This document shows, in pieces, positions 55,174 to 63,884 of a stretch of 64,000 nucleotides of DNA; position 1 is the stretch's first letter; the number at the start of each line of letters is the position of its first letter. The notes beneath the pieces are model-generated. The model was not told where the DNA came from. It made no database searches and worked only from the letters and a program-made list of their open reading frames with translations. A program made the translations under genes and the position numbers. The DNA is from Streptomyces physcomitrii (GTDB lineage Bacteria > Actinomycetota > Actinomycetes > Streptomycetales > Streptomycetaceae): assembly GCF_012273655.1 (NCBI RefSeq), contig NZ_JAAWWP010000023.1, positions 32,600 through 96,599 of the forward strand. Reading direction: 5' to 3'.

Positions 55174-56199
55174 TCACAGCACCCGCTGCCGCCGCCCCAG
55201 CCAGGTCTGGGCGACGACCACGACCGCGAGGAAGGCCCCGCTGACCACCTGCTGGTAGGCCGAGTCGAGGGAGCCGATCTGGTTGATGACGTTCTGGATC
55301 ACCTTCAGGAGCAGCACCCCCACCAGGGAGCCGCTGATGAAGCCGAAGCCGCCGCTGAGCAGGGTGCCGCCGATGACCACCGCGGAGATCGCCTCCAGCT
55401 CCATGCCGGAGCCGAGGATGGTGACCCCGGAGACCAGCCAGGCGGCGTTGAGCGCGCCCGCGAGCCCGGCGCACAGCCCCGAGACCGTGTAGACGGCGAT
55501 CTTCGTACGGGCCACGGGGGCGCCCATCAGCGCCGCCGCGTCCTCGTTGCCGCCGACCGCGTACACGTACTGCCCGAAGCGGGTGCGCCGGAGGACCAGG
55601 GCGCCGAGGCCGAAGAGGGCGAGGGTGATCCACACCGGGACGCCGAGGCCGAGCAGGGTCTCCTGGCCGAGGCTCGCGAAGACGGTGTCCTTGTCGACGA
55701 GATAGGTGGTGGAGCCCTCGTCGGTGACGGCGAGCAGGATGCCGCGGGCGCCGAGCATCGCGGCGAGCGTGACGATGAAGGGCGCGAGCCCGGAGCGGGC
55801 GATGAGCAGCCCGTTGACCACCCCGACCAGCCCGCAGACGGCGAGCGGGAGCAGCAGCGCGACCAGGGTGCCGTACTGCGAGCCCCAGGCCGCGAGCACA
55901 CCGCCGAGCGCGAAGAGCGAGCCGACCGAGAGGTCGATGCCGCCGGTGACGATCACGAAGGTCATGCCGAGCGCGACCACGGCGAGGAAGGCCGAGGAGA
56001 GCGCCATGTTCTGGAGGTTGTCGCCGGTCAGGAAGGTGTCGAAGCTCAGCGAGGCGGCGATCACCGCGATCACCAGGGTGACCAGGGCGCCGTGCTGCTG
56101 GGCCAGGGCGCTGAGGCGTTCGGCCCGGGTGGCGCCGAGCGGTTCGGCACCCGGCGGGGCCTCCTTGCGTACCGGACTGCCGATGTCTGCGGTGGTCAT
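55174..56199 (-). CDS. Sugar ABC permease 2 (YjfF/RbsC-like)
   Basis: A 341-residue permease of the ribose/galactofuranose family, starting at ATG 56199, where ATGA overlaps the stop of the preceding permease by 4 nt; a longer open frame upstream is shadow. About ten hydrophobic segments are visible, with the family phrases VTGGIDLSVGSLFAL and AISAVVIGGTLLSGGFGFISGSLVGVLLL. It should pair with permease 1 in the inner membrane. Confidence 0.9.
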   Translation of the reverse strand: MTTADIGSPVRKEAPPGAEPLGATRAERLSALAQQHGALVTLVIAVIAASLSFDTFLTGDNLQNMALSSAFLAVVALGMTFVIVTGGIDLSVGSLFALGGVLAAWGSQYGTLVALLLPLAVCGLVGVVNGLLIARSGLAPFIVTLAAMLGARGILLAVTDEGSTTYLVDKDTVFASLGQETLLGLGVPVWITLALFGLGALVLRRTRFGQYVYAVGGNEDAAALMGAPVARTKIAVYTVSGLCAGLAGALNAAWLVSGVTILGSGMELEAISAVVIGGTLLSGGFGFISGSLVGVLLLKVIQNVINQIGSLDSAYQQVVSGAFLAVVVVAQTWLGRRQRVL

Positions 56200-57158
56200 C
56201 GCTTCCCCCGTTCCCGGGCCGCGTACACGGCGAGGACGATCACCACGGCCTGGGCGATCTGTGTCCACGACGGCGGCAGGTCGTGCTTGATGAGCGTGGC
56301 GGTGAGCAGCTGGATGAGCACGGCGCCCGCCACGGTGCCGCCGATACGGACCCGGCCGCCGCTGAGCGGGGTGCCGCCGACCACGACCGCGGTGATCGCG
56401 GAGAGCTCCATCAGCGTCCCGAGCGAGGTGGGGTCGCTGGCGGTGAGCCGGGCCGTGGCGAGCACTCCGGCGAAGGCGGCGAGCGCGCCGCACAGGACGT
56501 AGACGAGGATCAGGACCCGGCGCACCGGCAGGCCGGCGAGCTGGGCGGCGGGCCGGCTGTCGCCGATGGCGAGGAGCTGGCGGCCGAAGGTGGTGCGCCG
56601 CACCACGAAGGCGACCAGCAGGGCGAGCCCGGCCGCGATCAGGACGAGGTAGGGGACGCCGAGCAGGTCGCCGGAGCCGAGGGCCGCCATGTCCGGGTCG
56701 TTGACCTGCTTGAGCTGCGGGAGCATCACCAGGGCGAGTCCGCGCCCGGCGACCATCAGGGCGAGGGTGGCGACGATGGGCTGGACGCCGACGAAGGCGA
56801 CCAGGGAGCCGTTGGCGAGTCCGACAACGATGCCACCGAGCAGCGCGGCGAGCAGCGCGATCCACACCCCGTAGCCGAGGTAGAGCGAGATCAGCGAGGT
56901 GGACAGGGCCATCACCGAGCCCACCGACAGGTCCACGCCCTCGGTGCCGATGGCGAGCGCCATGCCGAGGGCGACCACCAGGACGGGCGCGACCTGCACG
57001 GCCTGGGTGCGGAAGTTCTCGCCGGAGAGGAAGTGCGGGGTGAAGGCGATGTTGACGAGCAGCAGGACCAGGACGCCGAGGTAGACGCCGTACTCCTGGA
57101 GGAGGCGCAGGAGCCGCGCCCGGTCGGCGCTCACCCGGCCCAGGGTCAGTTCAGTCAC
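56196..57158 (-). CDS. Sugar ABC permease 1 (YtfT/RbsC-like)
   Basis: A 320-residue permease with TEGVDLSVGSVMALS and LSAITAVVVGGTPLSGGRVRIGGTVAGAVLI, the two conserved segments of the family. It overlaps the ATPase gene by 8 nt and the second permease by 4 nt, so the four transport genes are tightly coupled. Two different permeases rather than one, as in YtfT plus YjfF, set this system apart from the single-permease RbsC arrangement. Confidence 0.9.
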   Translation of the reverse strand: MTELTLGRVSADRARLLRLLQEYGVYLGVLVLLLVNIAFTPHFLSGENFRTQAVQVAPVLVVALGMALAIGTEGVDLSVGSVMALSTSLISLYLGYGVWIALLAALLGGIVVGLANGSLVAFVGVQPIVATLALMVAGRGLALVMLPQLKQVNDPDMAALGSGDLLGVPYLVLIAAGLALLVAFVVRRTTFGRQLLAIGDSRPAAQLAGLPVRRVLILVYVLCGALAAFAGVLATARLTASDPTSLGTLMELSAITAVVVGGTPLSGGRVRIGGTVAGAVLIQLLTATLIKHDLPPSWTQIAQAVVIVLAVYAARERGKR

Positions 57159-58668
57159 GGCTCTCTCCTGCGGGTGCGGCGATGGCGCGCATCAGCCGGT
57201 CCTCGGTCACCTGGTCGCCGGTCAGCTCCTCGACGACGGCGCCGTCCTTGAGGACCACGACCCGGTCGGAGCCCTCGATCAGCTCCTCCATGTCGGAGGA
57301 GATCAGCAGCACGCCGAGGCCGTCCGCGGCGAGTTCGTCGATGAGCTTCTGCACCTCCGCCTTGGCGCCGACGTCGATGCCGCGGGTGGGTTCGTCGAGC
57401 AGCAGCACCTTCGGGTTCATCGCGAGCCAGCGGGCGAGCAGCACCTTCTGCTGGTTGCCGCCGGAGAGTTCGCCGACCTTCTGGTGTGCGCTGGACGCCT
57501 TGATGCGCAGCCGCTTGACGAAGGTGTCGACGATGCGGTCGATCCGCGCCTCGTCGACCAGGCCGAAGCGGGAGAGCCCGGGCAGCGCGGCGAGGGCGAT
57601 GTTCTCGCGCACCGAGAGGCCCGGCACGATGCCCTCCGCCTTGCGGTCCTCGGGCAGCAGGCTGATTCCGGCGCGGATCGCGGCGGGGGTGGAGCCGCCG
57701 CGCACCCGGGTCCCGGCGACGGTGACCCGGCCGGAGTCCACCGGCAGGGCGCCCGCGAGGGCCTTCGCGGTCTCGCTGCGGCCCGAGCCGAGCAGTCCGC
57801 CGAGGCCGAGCACCTCGCCGGGGCGGATGTCGAGGGAGACCTCGCTCAGTCGGTGACGTGCCGTCAACTCCTCGGCCCGCAGCACCGGTTCGCGTCCGGC
57901 GTCGTGCTCGCCGGTGAACTTGGTCAGGCCCTCGTCCTGGACCGTGTCCATGTCCCGGCCGAGCATCAGGGAGACCAGGCGCAGCCGGTCGAGCCCGGCC
58001 AGCGGTCCGGTGTGCACCACCTTGCCGTCGCGCAGCACGGTGACGGTGTCGCAGATCGCGTACAGCTCGTCCATGCGGTGGCTGACGTAGATGACGGCGA
58101 TGCCGCGCTCGCGCAGCATCCGGATCACCCCGAAGAGGGTCGCCACCTCGCGGGGTTCGAGCGAGGAGGTCGGCTCGTCCATCAGGACGACCCGGGCGTC
58201 CACCGCGACCGCGCGGGCGAGGGCCACCATCTGCTGGGCGCCGACGCCGAGTTCGCGCAGGGGACGGCGGACGTCGACCCGCACGCCCAGCTCGGCGAGT
58301 GCCCGCTCCGCCTCCCGGTGCATCCGGCGGAAGTCGATCAGCCCGAGGCGGCCCCGGGGTTCGCGGCCTAGGAAGAGATTGCGGGCCACGCTCATCAGGG
58401 GGACGAGGTTGACCTCCTGGTAGATCGTGGAGATGCCCGCCTGCTGCGCGTCGAGCGGGGTGGCGAAGGAGACCTCGCGCCCGTCATACGTCAACGTGCC
58501 CCCGGGGTCGGGCCGGTGGACCCCGGTGAGCAACTTGATCAGGGTGGACTTGCCGGCGCCGTTCTCGCCGACGAGGGCGTGCACCTCCCCGGCGCGCGCG
58601 GTGAACTCGACGCCGTCGAGCGCGCGCACGCTGGGGAAGGTCTTGCTGAGTCCGGAGACCGACAGCAT
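57151..58668 (-). CDS. Sugar ABC ATPase with two nucleotide-binding domains (YtfR/RbsA-like)
   Basis: A 505-residue double ATPase from ATG 58668, 1 nt after the binding-protein stop. Domain 1 has Walker A GENGAGKST, a degenerate signature region (ELGVGAQQMV) and Walker B VVLMDEPTSSLEP. Domain 2 has the variant P-loop GLLGSGRSE, signature LSGGNQQK and Walker B VLLLDEPTRGIDVG. This asymmetry is normal for the ribose-type family. It energises uptake through the two permeases. Confidence 0.92.
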   Translation of the reverse strand: MLSVSGLSKTFPSVRALDGVEFTARAGEVHALVGENGAGKSTLIKLLTGVHRPDPGGTLTYDGREVSFATPLDAQQAGISTIYQEVNLVPLMSVARNLFLGREPRGRLGLIDFRRMHREAERALAELGVRVDVRRPLRELGVGAQQMVALARAVAVDARVVLMDEPTSSLEPREVATLFGVIRMLRERGIAVIYVSHRMDELYAICDTVTVLRDGKVVHTGPLAGLDRLRLVSLMLGRDMDTVQDEGLTKFTGEHDAGREPVLRAEELTARHRLSEVSLDIRPGEVLGLGGLLGSGRSETAKALAGALPVDSGRVTVAGTRVRGGSTPAAIRAGISLLPEDRKAEGIVPGLSVRENIALAALPGLSRFGLVDEARIDRIVDTFVKRLRIKASSAHQKVGELSGGNQQKVLLARWLAMNPKVLLLDEPTRGIDVGAKAEVQKLIDELAADGLGVLLISSDMEELIEGSDRVVVLKDGAVVEELTGDQVTEDRLMRAIAAPAGESRD

Positions 58669-58669
58669 G

Positions 58670-59764
58670 TCAGTAGGCCTTGTCCACATCGGACTTGGCG
58701 TTGTCCTCGGTATAGGCGCTGTCCTTGATGACGATCTCCTGGGAGACCTTCCCGCCCTGGGCGAAGGAGTCCAGGGTGGTGAAGGCGAGCGGCCCGAAGC
58801 GCGGGTTGGACTCGATGACTCCGGAGATCCAGCCGTCCACGATGCCCTGGACCGCGTTGCGGGTGCCGTCCACCGTGACGATCTTGACGGCGCCGGCCTT
58901 CTTGCCCGCGCCCTTGAGGGCGTTGACCGCGCCGAGGCCCATCTCGTCGTTCTCCGCGTAGATCCCGTCGATGCCCGGCTTGGACTGGATCAGCTGCTCG
59001 GTGACCTGCTGGCCCTTCTCGCGGGCGAACTCGCCGGTCTGCTTGAAGACCACCTTCAGGCCCGGGGCCTTCTCCTTCAGCCGCTCCTCGAAGCCCTTGG
59101 TGCGCTCGGTGGTGACGTTGTTCCCGGCGGCGCCGAGCAGGATCGCCACCGTGCCCTTGCCGCCGGTCGCCTCGATCATCCGGTCGGCTGCGCGCCGGCC
59201 CTGCTCCACGAAGTCGGAGCCGATGAAGCTGACGTAGTCCTTGCAGGGCTCGGCGTTGATCTTGCGGTCCACGGTGACGATCGGGATGTGCCGGGCGGCG
59301 GCGGAGCGCAGCACCGGCTCCCAGCCGTCGGAGTTCAGCGGCGCGATGACGAGCAGGTCGGCGCCCTTGGCGATGAGGTCCTGCACATCGCTGATCTGCT
59401 TGGAGAACTGCGACTGGGCGTTGGCGGTGAGCAGCTTGACCCCGCGCTTCTTCGCCTCCGCCTTGATCGAGGCGGTCTCCGCGATCCGGAAGGGGTTGGC
59501 CTCCTTCTCCGACTGCGAGAAGCCGACGGTGGCGTTCTTCAGGTCGAGCTTCTTGCCGCCGTAGGCGTCGATGGTGCAGGTCTCGCCGCCGGAGGTATCC
59601 GAGGAGGCGGCCGCCTCCCCGCCCTCCTGGGCCGAGGACTTCTTGTCCCCGTCGCCCTCGTCCTCGGACTTGGCGCAGCCGGAGGCGAGGACCAGGCCGG
59701 TGAGCAGCCCGGTGGCGAGCAGCGCTCTGGCGGAGGTACGGCGGCGGAATGCGGTCGACTTCAT
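58670..59764 (-). CDS. Sugar-binding lipoprotein, YtfQ-like
   Basis: A 364-residue lipoprotein: signal peptide with lipobox LASGC at about residue 30, then an acidic Ser/Gly/Glu linker, then a periplasmic-binding-protein type I fold. Several phrases follow E. coli YtfQ rather than RbsB: ATVGFSQ, an Arg in NPFRIAETASIKAEAKKRG, LLVIAPLNSDGWEPVL, and a segment GEFAREKGQQVTEQLI. YtfQ binds galactofuranose, which suggests that ligand here. It is the first gene of the four-gene transport operon and is preceded by a 34-bp palindrome. Confidence 0.9.
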   Translation of the reverse strand: MKSTAFRRRTSARALLATGLLTGLVLASGCAKSEDEGDGDKKSSAQEGGEAAASSDTSGGETCTIDAYGGKKLDLKNATVGFSQSEKEANPFRIAETASIKAEAKKRGVKLLTANAQSQFSKQISDVQDLIAKGADLLVIAPLNSDGWEPVLRSAAARHIPIVTVDRKINAEPCKDYVSFIGSDFVEQGRRAADRMIEATGGKGTVAILLGAAGNNVTTERTKGFEERLKEKAPGLKVVFKQTGEFAREKGQQVTEQLIQSKPGIDGIYAENDEMGLGAVNALKGAGKKAGAVKIVTVDGTRNAVQGIVDGWISGVIESNPRFGPLAFTTLDSFAQGGKVSQEIVIKDSAYTEDNAKSDVDKAY

Positions 59765-59850
59765 GAGATCCCCAAGTGGCGCGGCCCCTGGCGCACACAG
59801 CGCTCGCGGGGGAGATTGGGTACGGGCGGGTCAACTGGCCGTTCAGGTGA

Positions 59851-59884
59851 GGGTTTTACATCGTTGGAAGAGCGCTGTAAACCC
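59851..59884 (-). promoter_or_regulatory. Predicted LacI operator overlapping the sugar-transport promoter
   Basis: GGGTTTTACA at 59851-59860 pairs with TGTAAACCC at 59876-59884 (one bulged base), and the inner half-sites ACATCGTT/AGCGCTGT match at six of eight positions when inverted. On the minus strand TTTACA (5 of 6 to the -35 consensus) and TAAAAC are spaced 17 nt within the same segment, so repressor binding would block the promoter. It lies about 90 nt upstream of the binding-protein ATG. Confidence 0.6.
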
Positions 59885-59925
59885 TCTGCTCCGAAATCCA
59901 CGGGAGAGGGCGCGCGGCCCGCCCC

Positions 59926-60942
59926 TCAGCGCCGCCCCAGAGTGCTCTCCCGCTCGATCAGCTCGAACTCGGCGGTCAGTTCCCGCCCTTGGGGGCTGGC
60001 CTGCGGGTTCTTCAGGGTGCGCAGCAGCGATTCGACGGCGAGCCGGGCGATGGCCCGCTTGTCCGGCGAGACCGTGGTCAGGGTCACCGCGCCGAACCGC
60101 CCCTCGGCGATGTCGTCGAAGCCCACCACCGCCACGTCCCAGGGCACCCGCAGCCCGCGTTCGTGCAGCACCCGCATGGCGCCGATGGCCACCAGGTCGT
60201 TGTACGCGAACACCGCGTCCGGGCGCACCCCGGCGTCCAGCATCCGCGCCATCGCCTCCGCGCCGTCGCCCCGGTCCCAGCCCGCGGTGGGCCCGATCAG
60301 CTCCTCCGGGGCGGGCAGCCCGGCCGCCGCCAACTCCTCGCGCCAGCCCGCGAGTCGCAGGTGGGCGGGCCGGTTGGCGGAGTCGGTGCGCGCGCCGAGG
60401 TAGGCGATACGGGTGCGGCCCCGGCCGAGGAGATGGCGTACCGCGAGGCGGGCGGCGGCGACGTTGTCGATGGCGATATGGGCGTAGGGCAGGTCGTACT
60501 CGCGCTCGCCGAGCAGGACGAGGGGGACGTCGTCCTCCCGGCTGCGCAGGTCCTCGACCTCCAGCTCCAGCGGGCTGAGGATGAGCCCGTCGATCACCCC
60601 GGCCCGGAAACCCTGGCTGACCAGGACCTCCCGCTCGCGTTCGCCGCCGGTGTGGTCCAGGAGCACGGTCAGGTCGTGTGCGGCGGCCTCGTCGATGACC
60701 GCGCCCGCGAGTTCGGCGAAGTACGGGTTGCCGAGCTCCGGCAGGGCGAGCGCGAGGATGCCGGTGCGGCCCTTGCGCAGATGACGGGCCGTCAGATTGG
60801 GCCGGTAGCCCAGCTCGTCGATGGCCGCCTGCACCCGGGCCCGCATACCCGGTGTGACGTGCTGATAGTTGTTCACGACGTTCGAGACCGTCTTGATCGA
60901 GACGCCGGCGCGTTCGGCGACGTCTTTCAGGCTGACCCGCAA
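59926..60942 (-). CDS. LacI-family transcriptional repressor
   Basis: A 338-residue regulator starting at TTG 60942. The N-terminal helix-turn-helix is textbook (VSLKDVAERAGVSIKTVSNVVNNYQHV) with the hinge helix at RPNLTARHLRKG. The ligand domain follows the ribose-binding fold (LALPELGNPYFAEL, DGLILSP, IDNVAAARLAVRHLLGRGRTRIAYLG, VVGFDDIAEG). It lies between the transport operon (downstream, same strand) and the divergent GH2 gene, with candidate operators in front of both. It therefore most likely represses the locus until the sugar is present. Confidence 0.93.
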   Translation of the reverse strand: MRVSLKDVAERAGVSIKTVSNVVNNYQHVTPGMRARVQAAIDELGYRPNLTARHLRKGRTGILALALPELGNPYFAELAGAVIDEAAAHDLTVLLDHTGGEREREVLVSQGFRAGVIDGLILSPLELEVEDLRSREDDVPLVLLGEREYDLPYAHIAIDNVAAARLAVRHLLGRGRTRIAYLGARTDSANRPAHLRLAGWREELAAAGLPAPEELIGPTAGWDRGDGAEAMARMLDAGVRPDAVFAYNDLVAIGAMRVLHERGLRVPWDVAVVGFDDIAEGRFGAVTLTTVSPDKRAIARLAVESLLRTLKNPQASPQGRELTAEFELIERESTLGRR

Positions 60943-60947
60943 GGAAG

Positions 60948-60953
60948 TCCTCC
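60948..60953 (-). promoter_or_regulatory. Shine-Dalgarno GGAGGA deciding the LacI TTG start
   Basis: On the minus strand GGAGGA stands 5 nt before TTG 60942. The conserved HTH begins three codons later, so no downstream start is possible. Confidence 0.75.
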
Positions 60954-61063
60954 GCGTGGGTGGGTGGCCGCGGCCCCGGTCCGCCGCGGTGGGTTCCCGC
61001 GACGGTATGTCAGAGCCCTGGACAGAATTCCGAGAGCCGTGCTGTCATGCCAACTGCTCGTCC

Positions 61064-61077
61064 TTTCAACGTTGTAC
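61064..61077. promoter_or_regulatory. Predicted LacI operator in front of the GH2 gene
   Basis: TTTCAACGTTGTAC contains the perfect palindrome CAACGTTG (61067-61074) with the central CG typical of LacI/GalR sites, about 55 nt upstream of the GH2 start and 125 nt from the lacI start. It resembles the inner half-site of the operator at 59851-59884 (CATCGTTG). Confidence 0.5.
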
Positions 61078-61124
61078 AGACTTCGGCAACGAGCCGCCAC
61101 TCTTCCTCACACACCGGAGGATTC

Positions 61125-63746
61125 GTGCGCACCAAACGATTCAGAAGCAGCGCGGTCCTGCTCTTGGCCGCAGCGCTCTCGGTCACCGGACTGGCCGCGG
61201 CGCCACCGACCACCTCGGCGGCGGGACCGCCGGACAAGGCCCCCGAGGTCCACGGGCTCAAGGGGGACTACTACACCCAGTCCGCCCCGGGCGCCTTCGA
61301 CTTCGACGAACTCAAGACCACCGGATTCGACCCGGACCTCGACTTCGGCGACCTCGAATCCCGGCTGGACTTCGCCACCGGGGCGCCGGACGACGCCAGC
61401 GTGCGCTGGACCGGGAAGCTGGTCCCCGAGGCCTCCGGCGCGCACACCTTCGCCATGAGCGGCGACAACGGCTTCCGCCTGTGGATCGGCGGGGAGCAGG
61501 TCATCGACCACTGGGTCGACGACTGGGACAACGAACAGACCTCCGAGCCCGTCGAGTTGACGGCGGGTCAGGAGTACGACATCAAGGTCGAGTACTTCGA
61601 CCACTTCGGCGGGTCCAACCTCCATCTGCGCTGGACCCCGCCCGGCGGCGAGAAGGAGCCCGTACCGCAGTCCGCCTTCCGGCTGCCCGAGGACTTCGAC
61701 TACGACGGCGCGCTCAGCACCACCGTGCAGCAGGACGGCCGCACCCTGCGCCTCGACTTCGCCCAGGACCTCGCCGCCCCTCCGGCCGGACTGACCGACC
61801 ATGTGGAGGCCGTCGTCGGCGGCGCCAAGTGGCCGCTGGACACGGCCAAGTTGGACCCCGAGGACCCGAGCGCCCTGCTCGTCGGCCTCGGTGAACCGGT
61901 GGTCGGCAACAAGGACGGCACCGCCCGCGGCACCGTCGACCTGCGCTACGACGGCGAGGGCGGCCTCAGCGGCACCGGCCCCGGGACCGAGGTCGGCACC
62001 TTCTGGAGCAGCGGCCCCAACAAGTCCACCTACGAGCTGCGTACCGAGTGGGCCGACGACGTGACCCCGGAGAACGCGCACCGGGAGTACCCGCGCCCGC
62101 AGCTCACCCGGGACGACTGGCAGAACCTCAACGGCGAATGGCAGTTCGCCGGTGCCGAGAAGGGCGAAGAGCCCCCGGTCGGCAAGGACCTGGACGAGAA
62201 GATCCTGGTGCCCTACCCGGTCGAGTCCCAGCTCTCCGGCGTCCAGCGCCACGAGGACCGGATGTGGTACAAGCGCACCTTCACCGTCCCGGACGACTGG
62301 AAGATCGGTGACGCCCGGCGCCTGAACCTCAACTTCGGCGGCGTGGACTGGAAGTCCGAGGTCTGGGTCAACGGCACCCGGGTCGCCGAACACACCGGCG
62401 GCTACGACAAGTTCAGCGCCGACATCACCAAGGCACTGAAGCCCGGCGGCAGTCAGGAGCTGATCGTCGGCGTCTACGACCCGACCGACGCCGAGGACGG
62501 CGAGAACCCGCCGCTGGGGAAGCAGCGACTGGACCCGAGCGGCATCTGGTACACCCCGTCCTCCGGCATCTGGCAGACGGTGTGGATGGAGCCGGTGGCG
62601 GCCGACCACGCCGACTCGCTGCAGCTGAGCCCCGACGTCAAGACCGGCACGGTGGGCGTCCAGCCGCGCGGCGTACGCGACGGAGTCCCGGTCACCGCCA
62701 CCGCCTACGCGGACGGAAAGGAGGTCGCCACCGCGAGCGGCAGCACCGGCACCGCGCTGGAACTGAAGATCGGCGACCCGCACCTGTGGTCCCCCGACGA
62801 CCCCTTCCTCTACGACCTGGAGGTGACCGTCGGCGAGGACCGCGTCGGCAGCTACTTCGGCATGCGCTCCATCGCCGTGGAGAAGGTGAACGGCACCCCG
62901 CGCACCGTGCTCAACGGCAAGCCCGTCTTCATGATGGCCACCCTCGACCAGGGCTTCTGGCCGGACGGACTGCACACCGCGCCGAGTGACGAGGCCCTCG
63001 CCTACGACCTCAAGATGCACAAGGAGATGGGCTTCAACTCGGTCCGCAAGCACATCAAGGTGGAGCCGGACCGCTGGTTCTACTGGGCCGACAAGCTCGG
63101 GCTCCTGGTCTGGCAGGACATGCCCTCGATGACCGCCGGGGTCGACCCGGACACCGAGTCCCGCGCCGAGTACGAGCGCGAGATGAAGACGATGATCGAG
63201 CAGCACGGCAACAGCCCCTCGATCGTCATGTGGGTCACCTTCAACGAGGGCTGGGGCCAGTACGACCAGGCCCGCATCGCCGACCAGGCCAAGGCCTGGG
63301 ACCCGAGCCGCCTGGTCAACAACATGAGCGGCCTCAACTGCTGCGGCGCCGTCGACGGCAAGAACGGCGACATCGCCGACGCGCACGGCTATCCGAGTCC
63401 CCAACTGCCCGCGCCGGACGGCGAACGCGCCCTGGTCAGCGGCGAGTACGGCGGCCTCGGACTCGCGGTGCCCGGGCACGCCTGGTCGGTCCAGATGTCG
63501 TATGTGAACGTCGACCCGGAGACGTACACCGACGACTACGTGGCCAAGCTGGACGAGGTCCGCGCGCTCGCCTGCAAGGGCGGCAACGGCGCCGTCTACA
63601 CGCAGATCTCCGATGTGGAGGGCGAGTTGAACGGTCTGCTCACCTACGACCGCAAGGTGGTCAAGCCGGATGTGCAGCGGATCAGGGCGGCCCACGAGTC
63701 CCTGATCCGGGACGCCTCGCAGCCCACCGTGCCGGGCTGCGCCTGA
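61125..63746 (+). CDS. Secreted PA14-GH2 glycoside hydrolase
   Basis: An 873-residue secreted enzyme from GTG 61125 with CGGAGG 4 nt upstream. Signal peptide about 1-34 (RTKRFRSSAVLLLAAALSVTGLAAA). A PA14 carbohydrate-binding domain spans about 45-190 (LKGDYYTQ, FAMSGDNGFRLWIGGEQVIDHW, DIKVEYFDHFGGSNLHLRW). After a linker domain come the GH2 sugar-binding jelly roll (NLNGEWQFAG, MWYKRTFTVPDDW, FGGVDWKSEVWVNG), an Ig-like domain and the TIM barrel (FNSVRKHIKVEPDRWFYWADKLGLLVWQDMP). The acid/base glutamate is in WVTFNEGWG and the nucleophile in SGEYGGLG. It should release monosaccharides outside the cell for the adjacent YtfQ-like importer. GH2 includes galactosidase, glucuronidase, mannosidase and, in Streptomyces, galactofuranosidase activities; specificity is not settled here. 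Confidence 0.9.
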   Translation: MRTKRFRSSAVLLLAAALSVTGLAAAPPTTSAAGPPDKAPEVHGLKGDYYTQSAPGAFDFDELKTTGFDPDLDFGDLESRLDFATGAPDDASVRWTGKLVPEASGAHTFAMSGDNGFRLWIGGEQVIDHWVDDWDNEQTSEPVELTAGQEYDIKVEYFDHFGGSNLHLRWTPPGGEKEPVPQSAFRLPEDFDYDGALSTTVQQDGRTLRLDFAQDLAAPPAGLTDHVEAVVGGAKWPLDTAKLDPEDPSALLVGLGEPVVGNKDGTARGTVDLRYDGEGGLSGTGPGTEVGTFWSSGPNKSTYELRTEWADDVTPENAHREYPRPQLTRDDWQNLNGEWQFAGAEKGEEPPVGKDLDEKILVPYPVESQLSGVQRHEDRMWYKRTFTVPDDWKIGDARRLNLNFGGVDWKSEVWVNGTRVAEHTGGYDKFSADITKALKPGGSQELIVGVYDPTDAEDGENPPLGKQRLDPSGIWYTPSSGIWQTVWMEPVAADHADSLQLSPDVKTGTVGVQPRGVRDGVPVTATAYADGKEVATASGSTGTALELKIGDPHLWSPDDPFLYDLEVTVGEDRVGSYFGMRSIAVEKVNGTPRTVLNGKPVFMMATLDQGFWPDGLHTAPSDEALAYDLKMHKEMGFNSVRKHIKVEPDRWFYWADKLGLLVWQDMPSMTAGVDPDTESRAEYEREMKTMIEQHGNSPSIVMWVTFNEGWGQYDQARIADQAKAWDPSRLVNNMSGLNCCGAVDGKNGDIADAHGYPSPQLPAPDGERALVSGEYGGLGLAVPGHAWSVQMSYVNVDPETYTDDYVAKLDEVRALACKGGNGAVYTQISDVEGELNGLLTYDRKVVKPDVQRIRAAHESLIRDASQPTVPGCA

Positions 63747-63749
63747 CCG

Positions 63750-63789
63750 GCACCCCGCGCCGGGCCCTGACCCCCGGCGCGGGGTGCCC
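63750..63789 (+). terminator. Strong hairpin terminator after the GH2 gene
   Basis: A 16-bp perfect stem (GGCACCCCGCGCCGGG at 63750-63765 with its complement at 63774-63789) and an 8-nt loop start 4 nt after the stop codon. Confidence 0.8.
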
Positions 63790-63848
63790 CGCACTTCCGG
63801 GTCCCGCACTTCGGGGTCCCGCACCTCCGGGCCCCGCACCTCCGGCCC
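63789..63848. repeat. Four tandem 15-bp repeats
   Basis: Units CCCGCACTTCCGGGT, CCCGCACTTCGGGGT, CCCGCACCTCCGGGC and CCCGCACCTCCGGCC follow each other without spacers, directly abutting the GH2 terminator. The period is a multiple of three, but no gene is supported across it. Confidence 0.8.
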
Positions 63849-63884
63849 GTGCATCGCCCGGTCCCGCCCGCCGTCCGGCGGCCC

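Noticed and set aside
55174..56865. 563-residue minus frame as the start of sugar permease 2
   Set aside because: The first ~220 residues overlap permease 1 in another frame and have no membrane segments; the ATG at 56199 with the ATGA overlap is the real start.
61107..63854. 915-residue minus frame opposite the GH2 gene
   Set aside because: Antisense shadow of a well-supported enzyme; it begins within the 15-bp repeats and has no recognisable domain.
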